This document shows positions 1 to 12,018 of a stretch of 64,000 nt of DNA, in pieces. Every line of letters starts with the position of its first letter. Position 1 is the first letter of the stretch. Below the pieces are notes generated by a model. It had not been told where the DNA came from. It saw nothing but the letters and a program-made list of their open reading frames with translations, and ran no database searches. The DNA is from Prunus persica (Eukaryota; Streptophyta; Magnoliopsida; Rosales; Rosaceae), in the NCBI RefSeq assembly GCF_000346465.2, contig NC_034012.1, positions 6,791,347-6,855,346 of the forward strand. The letters run 5' to 3'. A program made the position numbers and the translations under genes.

Positions 1-2
1 GA

Positions 3-128
3 GATGTGGATAAGGCTGTAACCCTTGTTAATGAGATGTCTTCTAAGGGAATACAGCCAGATAGCCATACACTCTTGGTTCTACAACATGGAATCCTAAA
101 AGCCAAGAAAGTGCAGTTTCGGAAGTAA
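3..128 (+). CDS. C-terminal end of a pentatricopeptide repeat (PPR) protein (partial)
   Basis: The reading frame enters from outside the window and stops at TAA 126-128. The 41 visible residues begin DVDKAVTLVNEMSSKGIQPD, the helix-turn-helix pattern of a PPR motif (dkA..L..EM..KGI.PD), then a short basic tail ending VQFRK. PPR proteins are usually organellar RNA-binding factors for editing, splicing or stability. No DYW or E-type C-terminal domain follows, so this looks like a P-class protein, but only the last repeat can be seen. The specific member cannot be named. Confidence 0.75.
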   Translation, partial: DVDKAVTLVNEMSSKGIQPDSHTLLVLQHGILKAKKVQFRK

Positions 129-242
129 GAACGCTGTTTGATTATCAGTGCCTGGATAGATGCATGAGCTGTGAATCTATGAAGCCCCTAATGGTATAGC
201 ATGGTAACTTTCCTATTCAATAATGTAGATAATTTGCATGGG

Positions 243-1141
243 CTTGCATAATGAACAGCTTTTGTTGTTCCCTTTTGATAGATAACAATTATTCCACAGC
301 TGGAGACAGGGATATGCATACATCGAGCCCTCGCCAGACCCCACACTGTCATCTGCCTTGAGCACTGGGCCACTCGCCCCACCCTGAGCTGGATAGGTAG
401 AGAGTTTTGTTTGCAGGTCACCTGGAAGTCAATCATGCCTAGGTAATCATTCAGCTTTGCATTTGATTAATCTACACCGCATAGGAGTTGCAAAGTTATC
501 ATATGCATAGTTTTAGTTTTATACATGACTTTCCTGTTTGTTTCTATAATATATGTGATCTGCCATTTAGCTAATCGTACAAGAGACTATTTTATCGTAT
601 TGTCTGTCCTCTTTTTCTTTTTTTTTCTTTTTCTAGCTTGTCTTCTGCCTTCTTGTCATCCATTTAAATTTTGCTTTTGCAGATTGAGCAGCTTTTCTTG
701 TTTCATTTTGATGGATAACATTTGATTCCACCACTGGAGGGGTTATGCCTTGCTGAAAGTGACTTAGTGGTCAGGGAAACAGGGATATATAACATCTATC
801 CCTCCCAGCCCCGTTGGCAGGAGCCTTGTACACTGGGCCACCTTGCCTGCCCCTAGCTGGAGGAGAAGAAAGCTTTGTTGGCAGGTCACCTGGAAGTGAA
901 TCATGCGTAGGTATAAGACACCTTTGCAAATGATTAATCTATATTGGATAAGAGTTGCAAAGTATTCATATACACAGTTCTAGTTTCATACATGGCTTGC
1001 TTATTTGTTTTGGTAATATATATATGGTATTCGCTAATAGTGCATGAGAAATTTTTTTTTCATTGGTCCTTGTTATGATTTTTTCTAGCTTGTTTTCCAT
1101 CTAAAGCACTTGATTGCCGGACTATTATTATGCTTTGCAGT
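243..1141. repeat. Diverged tandem duplication, unit about 440-450 bp
   Basis: Copy A (about 243-681) and copy B (about 682-1141) align along their length. Shared blocks include a GATAACA..ATTCCAC segment (about 281 and 714), CAGGTCACCTGGAAGT (about 415 and 881), GATTAATCTA (about 464 and 933), GAGTTGCAAAGT (about 485 and 952), and an ending of a pyrimidine tract plus TTTGCAG. The copies differ by many substitutions and small indels, so the duplication is old. It lies just downstream of the PPR stop codon and may be part of its 3' UTR. Confidence 0.75.
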
Positions 1142-1169
1142 TTGTTTAGTCATTTAGCAAGAGTTAAGG

Positions 1170-1272
1170 TTGTGTTTGGATCAGGGACTTTGAAATGATG
1201 GAATTTTGAAGTGAGGGGATTTCAAAATGATGGGATTTTACGGTGAGGGACTTCAAAATGATGGGATTAGTG
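1170..1272. repeat. Short tandem repeat of a GATGGGATT(T) motif
   Basis: Three imperfect copies of a ~30-40 bp unit built on TTCAAAATGATGGGATT and GTGAGGGA follow one another. The segment begins in a GTTGTGTTTGGAT context often seen at the ends of plant miniature elements, but I could not find a matching second end. Confidence 0.5.
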
Positions 1273-2300
1273 TTTTTTTTTTTCCTTCTCTGATCCAGGG
1301 GAAGGGGAAAGTGAGAATTGAACTCTGGCCATGCGTGTGGGAGTAAGTGCTTTACCGGCATAAATTTTTTTCCGTACAGTACTATCAGCATGTGCTTATT
1401 CTTTAGTGAATGGCAGATGATATTATTTGTTCATTGCAGTGATTTATTCGCCTGATACTGTTCATTGTAGTCCCCAACTCATTGTTTGTGGTCTGTATTT
1501 TCTTTAACACGTAAAGATAGAAAAAAAGGGAAAAAACCTGAGCTTTGAGGTGTACTTTTGCAGGTCAACTTCTGCATAAGCTATGTGTAGTAAGTCCTGG
1601 GATACATGGAATGCGCAAACCGTGGAGAAAGTTGCTACTTTTGTACTGCTTTTTGTCTGGCATTATGCTTTGCCCATTGGGTTGGCAACTTGCTTTGGAT
1701 ATGAATAAAATATCATGATATGAAAGAAGATGAGGAATTGTGATCACTGTCCCATGGCCGGGCTTCATTTTGTGACTGGTCAATAGACGATGGCGATGCC
1801 AAGTTGCCTTATACTTGAAAGTTTGTAGAAGAGTATTTATGGTATACCACCATTCATGGTTTACAAGTAGAATCAAGATTGATGTATTTTTAATCTGCAA
1901 TTAAACTGAAATTTGGAGATATCTCCTTTTAAAAACAGGTTATACTATAAATATCACATACCTTGTTATTGTGTTTTATAAGCATGGTGATATTTCCAAA
2001 TAATAAAACGGAGTGGTTCATGAGTGAAGTGGGCATTGTAAGATGCCTCAAACTATGTCATAATACTAGTGTGACATTGGCACAATTGAAGAAGTTAAAA
2101 TAGATGGGAGAAAGGGTCAGCCAATGTGATCAATGACATTGTGGATTTTATTACTCAGTTTAGGGTGACAGAAAAAGACCTCCCGAGGATTTTGAAGGTA
2201 CATCAATACGAGTTTATTCATTTATTTATTTTGGAAAAATACCAATGACTTAAACATGTCAAAAAAGAAAAAAGAAAAAAGCTGTATAGCAACCAAGAGT

Positions 2301-5300
2301 TTACAACTTTGCTCTGCTAAACAATCTCACTCTCAGCTCCTCAGCCACAGCATCAATAAATTCTTCGGTATTCAGATACTTAGACCTAGTGACCCTACAC
2401 AAAAAATGAAGCATTTTATCATACACAAATACAAAGAAAAGACTACTGAAACTTTTAAATGAAACTTTTGACAGCACTTACTTAGGCCCATGGATAAGGA
2501 GTGCAAGATCCTTGGTCATCTTCCCAGATTCGACAGTCGAAACACAGGCTGCTTCAAGCTTCTCCGTATAATCCAAGAGTCTGTCATTGCCATCCAACTT
2601 TGCCCTGATAATACAGAATTACTCAAAACTCTTATCTGATGTTTTCAACTTCTGAACACATCAAAATTTTGAATTTTAAACCCCCGCACCTTTCCCCACA
2701 CAATGAGAGGTAGGAGCACTCATCTAACAGACTTAAGCCATATTGATATTATACCTGTGTGCAAGACCTCGGGACCAAGCAAAGATAGAAGCTATGCTGT
2801 TTGTGCTGGTTTCACCTCCTTTTTGGTGAACTCGGTAATGGCGTGTTACTGTACCATGGGCTGCCTCAGCTTCAATGGTCTTTCCATCTGGGCACACCTG
2901 GAACCAAAACAGGTTTTCATACATCCAACCCCACAGGCAAAGTGTAAGATAAGACAGAAACAAATCACCACAGAAATACCAGTATAGATGTCATCAGCCC
3001 CAGAGATCCAAAGCCTGTTTAAAAGTTTATTAAAAGGTCAAAAAATTAGCAAACACAGTGGCTATATCCGAGAACAAGCACCTTTCTATTTGCCTTCAAC
3101 AAAAGCAGCATTCACAGGGTTTCAACACAATAAAATACACATACCTTGGGCTAAGAAGTCACTTTGCACATCCCCATCATAATTTTTGCATGCCCAAACA
3201 TAACCTCCTTCACTTTTGAGAGCATAAGCAACCATATCATCAATAAGACGGTGTTCATACCTTCAAAAGAATATTAATCAATTGAAAATCACTGAAACTA
3301 TGCGAACTAATCAGCTTGCTTGGCAAGGTATCTCACCAAATCCCTGCAGCCTCAAATCTGGATCTCCAATGAGCTTCATAAACTTCCTGGAAGATGTCCT
3401 TGAATCTTCATTAAAAATTCAAGTGTAAGAAAATGACAAGAAAAAGAAGTCCTGTAGTGAAACATTGTGGGTCAGTATATGTAGGTATTTTATGAGCATC
3501 TCATAGCTCCCTTCTGTCTCTTTCTCTTTTGCGTGTGCATGCACACAGATGCGCTCCAAGGTATGTGAGGGGGATTAGTTGTTTCCTTTTCCATTGATGG
3601 AAACTTAGAAAAAAGAGAGAGAGATTACACAATGAAGGAAGAAAGGCAGCATGAAAACAGCATACCTTCCATCATATTTCTTCAGAATAGTATTTTTAGT
3701 GCTAAGATATAGTGGCCACTTTTTCTGATAGGCAGTGTTCATGGAAGCCTCAGCAAAAGCACGGATAGACTGCTCTCACAATTTGAACATAAAAAGCAAT
3801 ATCTGTTAAAACCTTTAGTGACTGACTTACACCAGTAACTAAGTTACCAGAATTTTTGTAAGGGCAAGTTTGAACCTCATCCGTGTTATACATGGACAAA
3901 GCTATGCCTCCAGCACCAGTAAAGTTGTAAACCTCCCACTCTGTCTTCTCATTGGGCCCATCAGGTACTGCAAATAACTTGATAATATAAATAATCTACT
4001 GAAGTATTGAAAAGAAGAATATTCAAAATATATGATGGGTGTGTCAAAAGTAGCTATTTCAACTTCTCTGATATTAGCAAGTAGCTGTCGAAAGTAAAAT
4101 GCACAAAATTTGAGGCTCTCTACTGAAAATAATCTTATACCAAAAACCATTTTAAGTTTTCCAGGTCCTTCTATGATTGCATCAGTTGCTCGGTACTGGT
4201 CACCAAAAGCATGCCTCCCAATGCATATTGGCTTTGTCCAACCTGGAAAGAACACTAACTCATTGGTATTTTTCTTTGTTATAAAGGCAAATTTAGATGA
4301 AAATTACAGCAAACCTGGAACAAGTCGGGGAACATTTCTGCAGATAATTGGTTCTCTAAAAACAGTACCTGCAGAACACGGAAAGTATATTGGCTACTTA
4401 CAACCAATAAAAAACAGAACATGTAGTGGTAAATGTTAAAATTAGGGGAAAATTCTATTGACCATTTAAAATGTTCCGTATTGTCCCATTTGGACTCCTC
4501 CACATCTGTTTCAAGTTGAACTCCTTAACACGAGTCTCATCTATTAAAATCCAAATGAAAAGATTCAGATCATCACAATAGCATGTTAGCCAAATTGTGT
4601 CCATTGAAAAGGCCAAGTAATCCACGTATTCAAGGGAAAATGCACACTGTCCTTCCATTAAGAATTTGTGTATATACCTGGAGTTATAGTTGCACACTTT
4701 ATTGCAACATTGTACCTACAATAACAAGGGAAAAAAAGGAGTAAATTATACAAAGAAAATAAAGTGGCATCAACAGGTGATACATTCTTTTCATGAAAAG
4801 AAAAAGGTTTAACGCTTTAACAAATATGCTATTAGTCTCAACTCAATAGAACATGACAAATCATAGACTGTCATGTTTTGCTGACATTCCATGCTAAGCA
4901 TGACAAAGCATAGACTATGTCATGTTTTGCTGAGCCCATTTAAACACGTCATACTTGTGCCAGTTAAAATAAGCAGACTAAATCAAAAGAGAAAGCAACC
5001 ATAAATAAAATAAAGATAAAACAATAGCATTCTTTGAGAGTACTCCAGTCTAACAAAGGAACCATGAAGGGAGAATGATGGGGCATACTTAAGAGTAGCT
5101 TCAGCACTTTCAATTGTGACTTTATCATTGGTGGCATCACGATTAGGGAGGCCAAGGTCAAAGTACTTGATATCCAACTCCAGGAAGGGAAAGATAAGCT
5201 GCAGAACATTAAAACAAGTTGCAGATTCATTATGAACATGAAATCATAGGAGATGCCATGATAACACAATTACCTTATCTTTTATCGATTTCCAGAAAAT

Positions 5301-5969
5301 TCGAGTCATTTCATCTCCTGCATAATGGAAATATGCATCATAGAAATCCAGAGATAACAAGATGTTGAACAAATCTGTATCAGTTCTTAACTAGAAATAC
5401 ATGGACAAATATTGTGATGGACAGTTCCATGACACAGATATAGATTGCACAGCTAAGGCAAATATATGCATCGCAAATTAGATGTTGCATCTAAGTATTA
5501 AAGTAGTGGCCACGCAATTTGGTTAAATGAACAAAATTGAATTTTAATCATTTAAACATACTTGAAAAAAGCTCAACTGAGAAGAATCATAGTAGTGGTG
5601 GGTAAGACTGGAAGGCCCTCTAAGTGGCCTAAATATGTAATGCTAAGATGATCATCTAGTTCTATGGAACATAAGTGTTGGGTTGTCTCTAAAACTTAGC
5701 TTGAAGGGCATGGTCTGATCCATGGGATCCATCCAAATACAGTGATTTGATAATTTGTATCATGTTTATCAATTCAAGATTACAGACAGCATTCGAAGAA
5801 GCAGAGCAATTCTTAATTTTCAATGGGAAGAAGCAGAGCAGTTTAAACAACAGAAAACAAGAAACAATTGCCGAAAATAGGCATTAGAGAGTGCATGCGA
5901 CTGTAGAGAAGGCATACCATCCATTTCGACAACCGGGTTGGTGACCTTTATCTTGTTGAATGACTCCAT
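2301..5969 (-). CDS. ICDH: NADP-dependent isocitrate dehydrogenase, predicted peroxisomal
   Basis: The enzyme oxidises isocitrate to 2-oxoglutarate and CO2 and makes NADPH. Fifteen exons can be joined at GT-AG sites: 5918-5969, about 5277-5319, 5088-5204, 4678-4717, 4465-4545, 4315-4370, 4140-4243, 3872-3965, 3666-3770, 3339-3407, then 3145-3260, 2980-3014, 2755-2897, 2482-2604 and 2301-2394. The product starts [20 protein letters not shown] and is roughly 415 residues. Family signatures are present: [16 protein letters not shown] (substrate loop), [30 protein letters not shown] (metal-binding Asp region) and [17 protein letters not shown] (NADP site). It ends FSRAKL; the terminal AKL fits the type-1 peroxisomal signal, and the plant cytosolic form, as I recall it, lacks such an ending. 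[18 protein letters not shown] also resembles the peroxisomal clade. The gene looks intact. Exons given as 'about' were placed by eye. Confidence 0.93.
4851..4936. repeat. Short direct repeat inside an ICDH intron
   Basis: Two copies of a ~40-bp unit, CATGACAAA(T/G)CATAGACT...GTCATGTTTTGCTGA, lie next to each other. Each unit contains an inverted CATGAC/GTCATG pair. The repeat is intronic and has no obvious coding effect. Confidence 0.6.
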
Positions 5970-7210
5970 TTCTCCGCCGATAGCAAAAGAGGTGAAAGGT
6001 TTGCCTTTGCTTCGAAAACTTGGGCTTTAGCGAGGGAGAATCAGTGAAAGTTTGTTGCTTTCTTTGTTGGTATTTATATAAAGGTCGTCATATGAATTGA
6101 ATCGTTTCTACTCTCCTGAGAATTGAGAATTGAGAAATGAGATATGGGATGATTAGTGATGACAAAAACGTTGCATTTATTATTGTTCAGATTTAGGAGT
6201 CTAAAAGACAACCTTTATTTCATCAGATCAAAGTCTTGTACTGCCGTATTTGTTATTTATTATAATGTGATGATAGGATAGAAATTACTATTAACACTTC
6301 AAAATAATTATTCTGTATTTTTTTTTTCCATATAGAGATTTGTGCGATTATTATTCTAGACTGTAAATAACAGTTCTTTAATCGGATAACCCCTTTAATA
6401 AAATAACGTGACGGTAAGTTTACATGATTGGTACACATAGCTTCATACAAAAACGAGTTACTGATAATTTTACCTGGGCTTTTCTTATTTGCCAAACATA
6501 ATTTCACCAGGTTAATTTTTGTGTTAATGTGTTATAGGATTTACTAATCGCACTTTTCTTCTGTTCCTGTAAATACCAATCACACCTTGCATAGGACCAA
6601 ACAGCTGCCAATTTTCATCCCCTTTTTGTATTTCAGTTTGTCAATTCTCAATCATCCTTGTATTTTCCAACCAAAAAAGGAAAAGCATTCCTTGTATTCT
6701 GAATATTCACATGTGGTCTGAAGTATAAACCCATTTTGCATTATAAGGAGAACTGCCTCAAGGCCAGCTAAAGTGCTTTTTAACCAACAAAACACTATCA
6801 TAACCTTTTTTATTAACTTTTCATATGTTGAGGATTTCAATTAAACATTGAATAGTTATAGCATCAAAATTTGGAACCAAGTGAACAAATGTTAGTCCTA
6901 ATTAGAATCATTTAACTGTATGTCACACCAGACCAGAATTCAGATCCAATATAGTATTGACAAGTCCACATATATACATGCAAAAAGAATGGCAAGCCAA
7001 AAATTTGGATGCAATTTCCATCCCTGTATGTATTTTTATTTGCCCTTTACCTAGAAAGAAATCAATAGTGTTCAGTCAACGAAAGTTTTCCCTGTGAAGA
7101 CCTCTCAACATATAATGGTACAAGTATATATCTGATTGAGTTGCAACTTTTTGCGCTTTGTACAAGGTAAATTTCCTCCAGAGGATGTAAATCATCATGC
7201 AAAAGGAGTG
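5970..7210. other. Spacer: ICDH promoter side and kinase 3' side
   Basis: Both flanking genes point left, so this stretch holds the ICDH promoter (near 5970-6200) and the 3' UTR of the AGC kinase (probably about 6950-7210). It is AT-rich with no reading frame of recognisable protein type. Confidence 0.5.
6071..6080 (-). promoter_or_regulatory. TATA box of the isocitrate dehydrogenase gene
   Basis: On the minus strand this reads TATATAAATA, about 100 bp upstream of the ATG at 5969. That gives a start site roughly 70 bp before the start codon, normal for a plant promoter. It is the only good TATA match in this upstream stretch. Confidence 0.55.
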
Positions 7211-9624
7211 CTAGAAGTACTCAAAATCTACATAAGATGAATCATTATGACTATTGTTCTTTTTGTCACCTCTAATATCTGTGATCTTTTTGTCTGCAGT
7301 GTTTGCTTCCTTGCTAGCATATTGTGAAAAGTCTACTGGCTCAGGAACGTGCGGAGGCGTGGCACATCTCACCAGAGCCCAGTTCACTCCCTCAAAAAAT
7401 GGGTGTTGCTTTATTTCTGTGGCACCCCTTTTATAGGCAATCCGTTTTTGTGGTTCTTTCACCAACAGTCCTCGTATGAGATTTCGTGCAACAACACTCA
7501 CTTGTGGTGTTTCTGGGAATTTCAGAGGCTGCCCTACGACGTTGAAAAGTGTGGCACGATTTCCGTGACCTTTGAAGGGGGTTGTCCCATGTAAGAGCTC
7601 ATATAAGAAGATACCAAACGTCCACCAGTCCACTGCACTACCATGGCCCTCTCCACGAATAATCTCTGGGGCTAGATATTCATGTGTTCCAACAAATGAC
7701 ATGGAGCGCACATTTGTAGGCTCTGCCATCAGTTCAGGGAGGTTGCCATTAGCAGAAAGGCCAAAATCTGATTTAGATTTCCGATTTTTCTTGCCTGGTA
7801 AAATGCGTGGAAAGAAATGGGATGGCTGCATACAACCATGCACAGCAAGGTCATCGTCTAAAATGCCCCCACCACCACCTCCACCACCACCATTGCTTAC
7901 GTGGACAGATGATGACTTGACTAGTGTAGGATTGACAGAACAACGGAGTGAGAGATCAAAGTCTGAGAGCATGATATGACCCTCATCTCTTACTAGAACA
8001 TTTTCTGGTTTTAAATCCCTGTACACAATTCCTAGCATGTGCAGATACTCAAGTGCTAACAAAACCTGTGATGCATAAAATCTGCAAAAAGATAAAACGT
8101 AAGAAACCTCTTGCCCAGTCTAAACATCTAAGAATGGCACAACGAACTTAGACATAGCATGCAACAGAATTAGAATGAGAAGAAAGATAGAACAACCACA
8201 GCGAAGATATGATTTCATTATGTTCACTTAAGAAAGGGAGGGGCTTTTAGCAGATTAACAATTAAGTTGCATCATGCTTGATAATAAGAAATCTATCTCT
8301 CAGCCTATAACATATGCGGTTCTGCACCCAGAAAGAACCATTCTTTGCTGTGCCACTGTCTGGAAAAAAGAAATGATAGAAACCAAAGACATTACCATCA
8401 ACAAGCTATATAGCTACATTACGTATACACCTTTAATGAAGTGACTCTTGCAATTCAAAAGAAAAAAAAGGGGGTTCCTATATGAAATCTACATCCCTTA
8501 CAATGCAACTAAAGGCTGGAAATGTACTGACTGTGCTGCTTCAAATCGTGAGTTGAAGCCATCAAACCAGTAACTCCAACCAAATCTCATTGATATTGTA
8601 AGGAAATTCAAAAATACTGAGCAAAGATCACATACATATTAAGAAATAAGAAAATTAAATTATCAATAATTTAGCTAAAAAGAAATCAGAAGAACTGGAA
8701 AGAGTGCAAACCTTGCAGCTTCCTCTGTAAAATGCTTGTTAGGTTGCTTCTGCCGAAGAGAATGCAGATTACCTCCACTACAGTACTCCATGACCAAGCA
8801 ATAGAACTTATCAGTCTCAAAGTAAGAATAGAGAGTGGGCAAGAATGGGTGGTCAAGAAGTCCAAGTATCTCTCTTTCTGTCTGTGCTCGCAATAACTTG
8901 TTTCTACTAGCAAGAGATGCCTTGTCCATGACTTTCATGGCAAAAAATGTATTTGTTCCTCTGAGCTCAACAAGATAGACACTGCCAATGTCTCCATAAC
9001 CTATGCGCTTAAGAAGCCGAAAATGGCTAAGATTAAGTGGGGAACCTTTAGACACCATGGTAATGGCATCCCACCGTACATCACCACCAGTATGAGGCCT
9101 GAGGGGTGCACTAGAGGAACTCTCTAAGCTGTCGGATCGAGAGCTACTACCACTCATTTGGCCCAGGTTGGTGATAGAACTGGTACTCTTTGATGCTCCT
9201 ATTGCCATTCCCGTTGAAGTGGTTAGAAGTTCAGAATTTGCAGGTGCCATTGGGCTTGGATATGGATGATGGTTGGTGGTTGGCTCAGCTACAGTCTTAG
9301 TACCAAATTCCGTTCCTTTAGAAATTGGATCCACATGTTGAGGTCCACCTGATGAATTTTGAGTTGATTTGACACTAGATTTTGCTACTCTATCTACCCT
9401 ATTGGGGTCGTAAACCTTATCATTCGATGAATTTATACCAGTCTTGGCATGAGATTGCATCTTGGGTCCACATGGTGTTTCATCTGATGAACTGTAGCTC
9501 ATCTGCGTTTGAGGAAGAAACAATTCTATGACATCAGTATTCACAGAACAAAAATCATGACCAAGAATAGACATGGAGCAATTACCTCAGATGAGTCAGA
9601 AAAATTAGCTGGATTTGAAGACAT
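7211..9624 (-). CDS. AGC-VIII serine/threonine protein kinase, AGC1.7-like
   Basis: Three exons (9586-9624, 8712-9502, 7211-8081) give a 566-residue protein starting [20 protein letters not shown]. The first ~180 residues are Ser-rich and low in complexity. The kinase domain begins at [20 protein letters not shown]. It has the ATP-binding Lys in FFAMKVMDK, catalytic YRDLKPEN, and SDFDLSLRC, where DFD replaces DFG, the hallmark of the plant AGC-VIII group. A long insertion with nine Gly and a basic KKNRKSKS stretch precedes activation loop [14 protein letters not shown]. The C-terminus DFEYF resembles the PDK1-docking FxxF motif. The nearest family I recognise is AGC1.5/AGC1.7, which regulate polar growth of pollen tubes and act near the plasma membrane. 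Position next to nitrobindin supports an At1g79250 (AGC1.7) ortholog. The start was chosen because splicing 9586-9624 to 9502 gives a continuous Ser-rich N-terminus. Confidence 0.92.
7865..7891 (-). repeat. Poly-glycine codon tract in the kinase activation-segment insertion
   Basis: Nine consecutive glycine codons (mostly GGT) form a GGT-type trinucleotide microsatellite inside the coding region, between the DFD motif and the activation loop. Confidence 0.85.
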
Positions 9625-10702
9625 GAATGGGGTAACACTGATAACACCCCTCAAAAGAAATTCCTGATCATATCATTACGAAAATCCATTATTTCCAACA
9701 CAAGATAATATTGAATGAACCTATACGCAGCCAACAGGATAAATCTGTGGTCTTGAGGACATAAAAAGTATATTATACTCTTAAAAACATCCTATACTAG
9801 ACTCTCCTATTAAACTAAACAAAAGCTAACCTTCTAACCATCCAATTGCTACATCATTTTAACTGATACCCTATATCTTATATGTATACATTTGTAGCTC
9901 TGAAAATAAAGAATAATCATCATTCGAAGAATAAAAACCTCAGCTGGAAGCAACAATAATCTACTTATTTATGGTCATATAACATCCATTGTCCGTATGC
10001 CTATGTGAAGCGAAAGCACAATCAAGAATTCAAAACCAGTATGTGGTAGGCACGTAATGGCGTGGGAGACAGGGACATACACAACAAAGTCAAAGTTCAA
10101 ATACAGAATGATAGGCACCCGAATATAGATATTGGTATTATCTAAAGAAACGAAATAAATGAATAAATAAATAAATGTAGAATTAGTCATATTGACGGAG
10201 GTAAGCTAAGCAAGAAACAATGCAAACGCAAAAATAAAAGAAACCCATCTGAAATAAAAGATTGCAGGGAATGCAGAACCAACCAGAAATTCAATGTGGC
10301 AATTAACAGCAACAAAGCCGTGATCTTTTTCCTTGTCAAGCAGTGTTTGGGAGAGAGCTTAGATGAACATGAATTGTTTGGTTCCCAAGCAATTGTCAAA
10401 GGAAGACAAAATCTTTCTTGAAATATGGAGAGAAAAGAAAAGAAAGAAACATGGGTTACAAGAGAAATGGCATTTGGGTATTGAGAGAAAGAATTGGAAT
10501 GAGCTGGTTCTTGACTGGACCACCACACAAACCCATAATCAGGAGGTGTGAGAAATTGGAGAAAATTGTGGAGCAAAACGAAACTAGAATTAGGAAAACC
10601 CATATTTTGATTTTCCATTTTATAAATGAAAGAAAATAAAGATTTAGAAGAGTGTGTGAATGTGTATGTGTGTGTTGTGTTTTGTGTTTTCTAACTTCAG
10701 GA

Positions 10703-10704
<2 letters not shown>

Positions 10705-10738
<34 letters not shown>
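10705..10738 (+). repeat. (GA)n microsatellite
   Basis: A run of about 16 GA units lies roughly 1.1 kb upstream of the kinase start codon, where it reads as CT on the gene's strand. Such tracts are common in plant 5' UTRs. Confidence 0.9.
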
Positions 10739-10740
<2 letters not shown>

Positions 10741-11099
10741 GGAAACGGTCATAGCTATGAGGATGGATGGTTGGGCGTTTAATCCTCTGTCAAGTAGTGG
10801 TCGGACTGAATTCTCTTCCTCTGTGCCCACCACTATTCTCCAACCTTGCAATCGGATGAGCTGGCCTCTCATCAACCAATGCCAAGAGGACATCTCACAT
10901 ATAAGTTTTTTGTTGTTGTTGGTAATGTACCCTACACATTTTTTTTAACGATCCAAACAGTCTACTTTTCAAGTCTTCATTGATGAATCATCCTTGCAAA
11001 AAATATACAATTTGAAAAACATTAAGGCATCTAATTGCAAGCAACAAAATAGACTAAAATAACAATAATCTAATTTAGTGGTCAAATGGTTTCGGATTC

Positions 11100-11290
11100 A
11101 AGTGAGATATTTTTTTTTGGCATAGATGATCTTTGAGGGAATATCTAAAAATTAGACGGTTCGAATCACTGAAAAACAATGTGTAATAGGCTCTGTAAGG
11201 AAATAATTTTTTTTTTAGGTACGAACGGGCTCTACAAGAATATCTCTCAAATAAACTCATTTAAGAAATTCCTCAATTGAAGCTCATTGT
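11100..11290 (-). repeat. Dispersed repeat, copy 1 of 3
   Basis: On the minus strand this shares ATTTGAGnGA, CTTGTA(G/C)nGC, CATTGT(A/T)TTTCAGTGAT and a GTCTATTTTT-type block, in the same order, with copies at about 48483-48600 (+) and 56908-57035 (+). No coding capacity. It may be a MITE or SINE; the ends are not resolved. Confidence 0.5.
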
Positions 11291-11551
11291 GCAAATTATA
11301 GTCATGCATGCTCTAATAAATTACAAGGGTATACTAGTGATTTGCCCCATAAATTTGTACCTAACTTTCGATTGACTTCCTATCCTTTCTTTTTAGAAAA
11401 TTAAGGATATGAACTTCTTTTTTTCACAAATTTCCCCCTGCCATAAATCTGAAACATTTCATCCAAATTGCCGTTAAATATGAGGGCAAAATGGTCATTT
11501 TGTACATTAAAAAATGAAAAATAAAGTAAAAACTAGAAAATTCAAATAATA

Positions 11552-11571
11552 CTCTCTCTCTCTCTCTCTCT
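11552..11571 (+). repeat. (CT)n microsatellite
   Basis: About ten CT units followed by TTGCAG, resembling an acceptor context, in the spacer upstream of nitrobindin. Confidence 0.85.
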
Positions 11572-11984
11572 TGCAGGTGTAGCTAAAGAAAACCCAAGGG
11601 GGGAGAGGGTAAAAAATCAGAAGGGAGGAGGTGAGGGATTGGTTTGGGAGAGGAGGGGTGGGCTGTGTTTAGGGGATGAAAATACATAAAGGGAAGGTGG
11701 GGGGGAAGGGTCTGAGGGGGTGGGGGATTGGTCTGGGAGTAAAGGATGATGGTCATGGGGGAATGGGAGGAGGAAGGGAGGAGATGGAAGGGGTTGGCAT
11801 TAGGTTTACTTTTTTTCTTCAATTTTTTCCAAAAAAATAATTTTTAACTAAAAATTGGATGAAATGTTGAGAATTTAGTCGATAGGGGTTCATGCTATTA
11901 TTAAGACTAAGCCCTTTGAAGTAGTTATGGAAGGCAAATATCATTTTGCTCTTTGTAGGGACTAAAACTAACTTTTGGCATAAC

Positions 11985-11987
<3 letters not shown>

Positions 11988-12016
<29 letters not shown>
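11988..12016. repeat. (AT)n microsatellite
   Basis: About 14 AT units in a non-coding AT-rich context. Confidence 0.85.

Positions 12017-12018
<2 letters not shown>

Larger units (their letters stand above)
129..2300. other. 3' region of the PPR gene and spacer; no convincing coding gene
   Basis: This stretch follows the PPR stop codon and has no reading frame with recognisable protein similarity. It contains several TTTGCAG-like acceptor contexts (about 680, 1135 and 1560), so a spliced 3' UTR is possible. It also holds the ~440-bp tandem duplication and the short GATGGGATT repeats listed separately. The part near 2300 should include the 3' UTR of the isocitrate dehydrogenase gene on the other strand. 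Confidence 0.5.

Noticed and set aside
2126..2197. Short coding-like stretch reading VINDIVDFITQF, then RVTEKDLPRILK, resembling an mTERF-like repeat, followed by a GT donor-like site.
   Set aside because: Only about 24 residues, no second repeat and no neighbouring exon in frame. Too little to call a gene or pseudogene.
9503..9574. Kinase start at 9574 (MSILGHDF...) by reading through the first intron.
   Set aside because: A clean GT-AG intron joins exon 9586-9624 to 9502 and gives a continuous Ser-rich N-terminus; the read-through frame lies in intron sequence.
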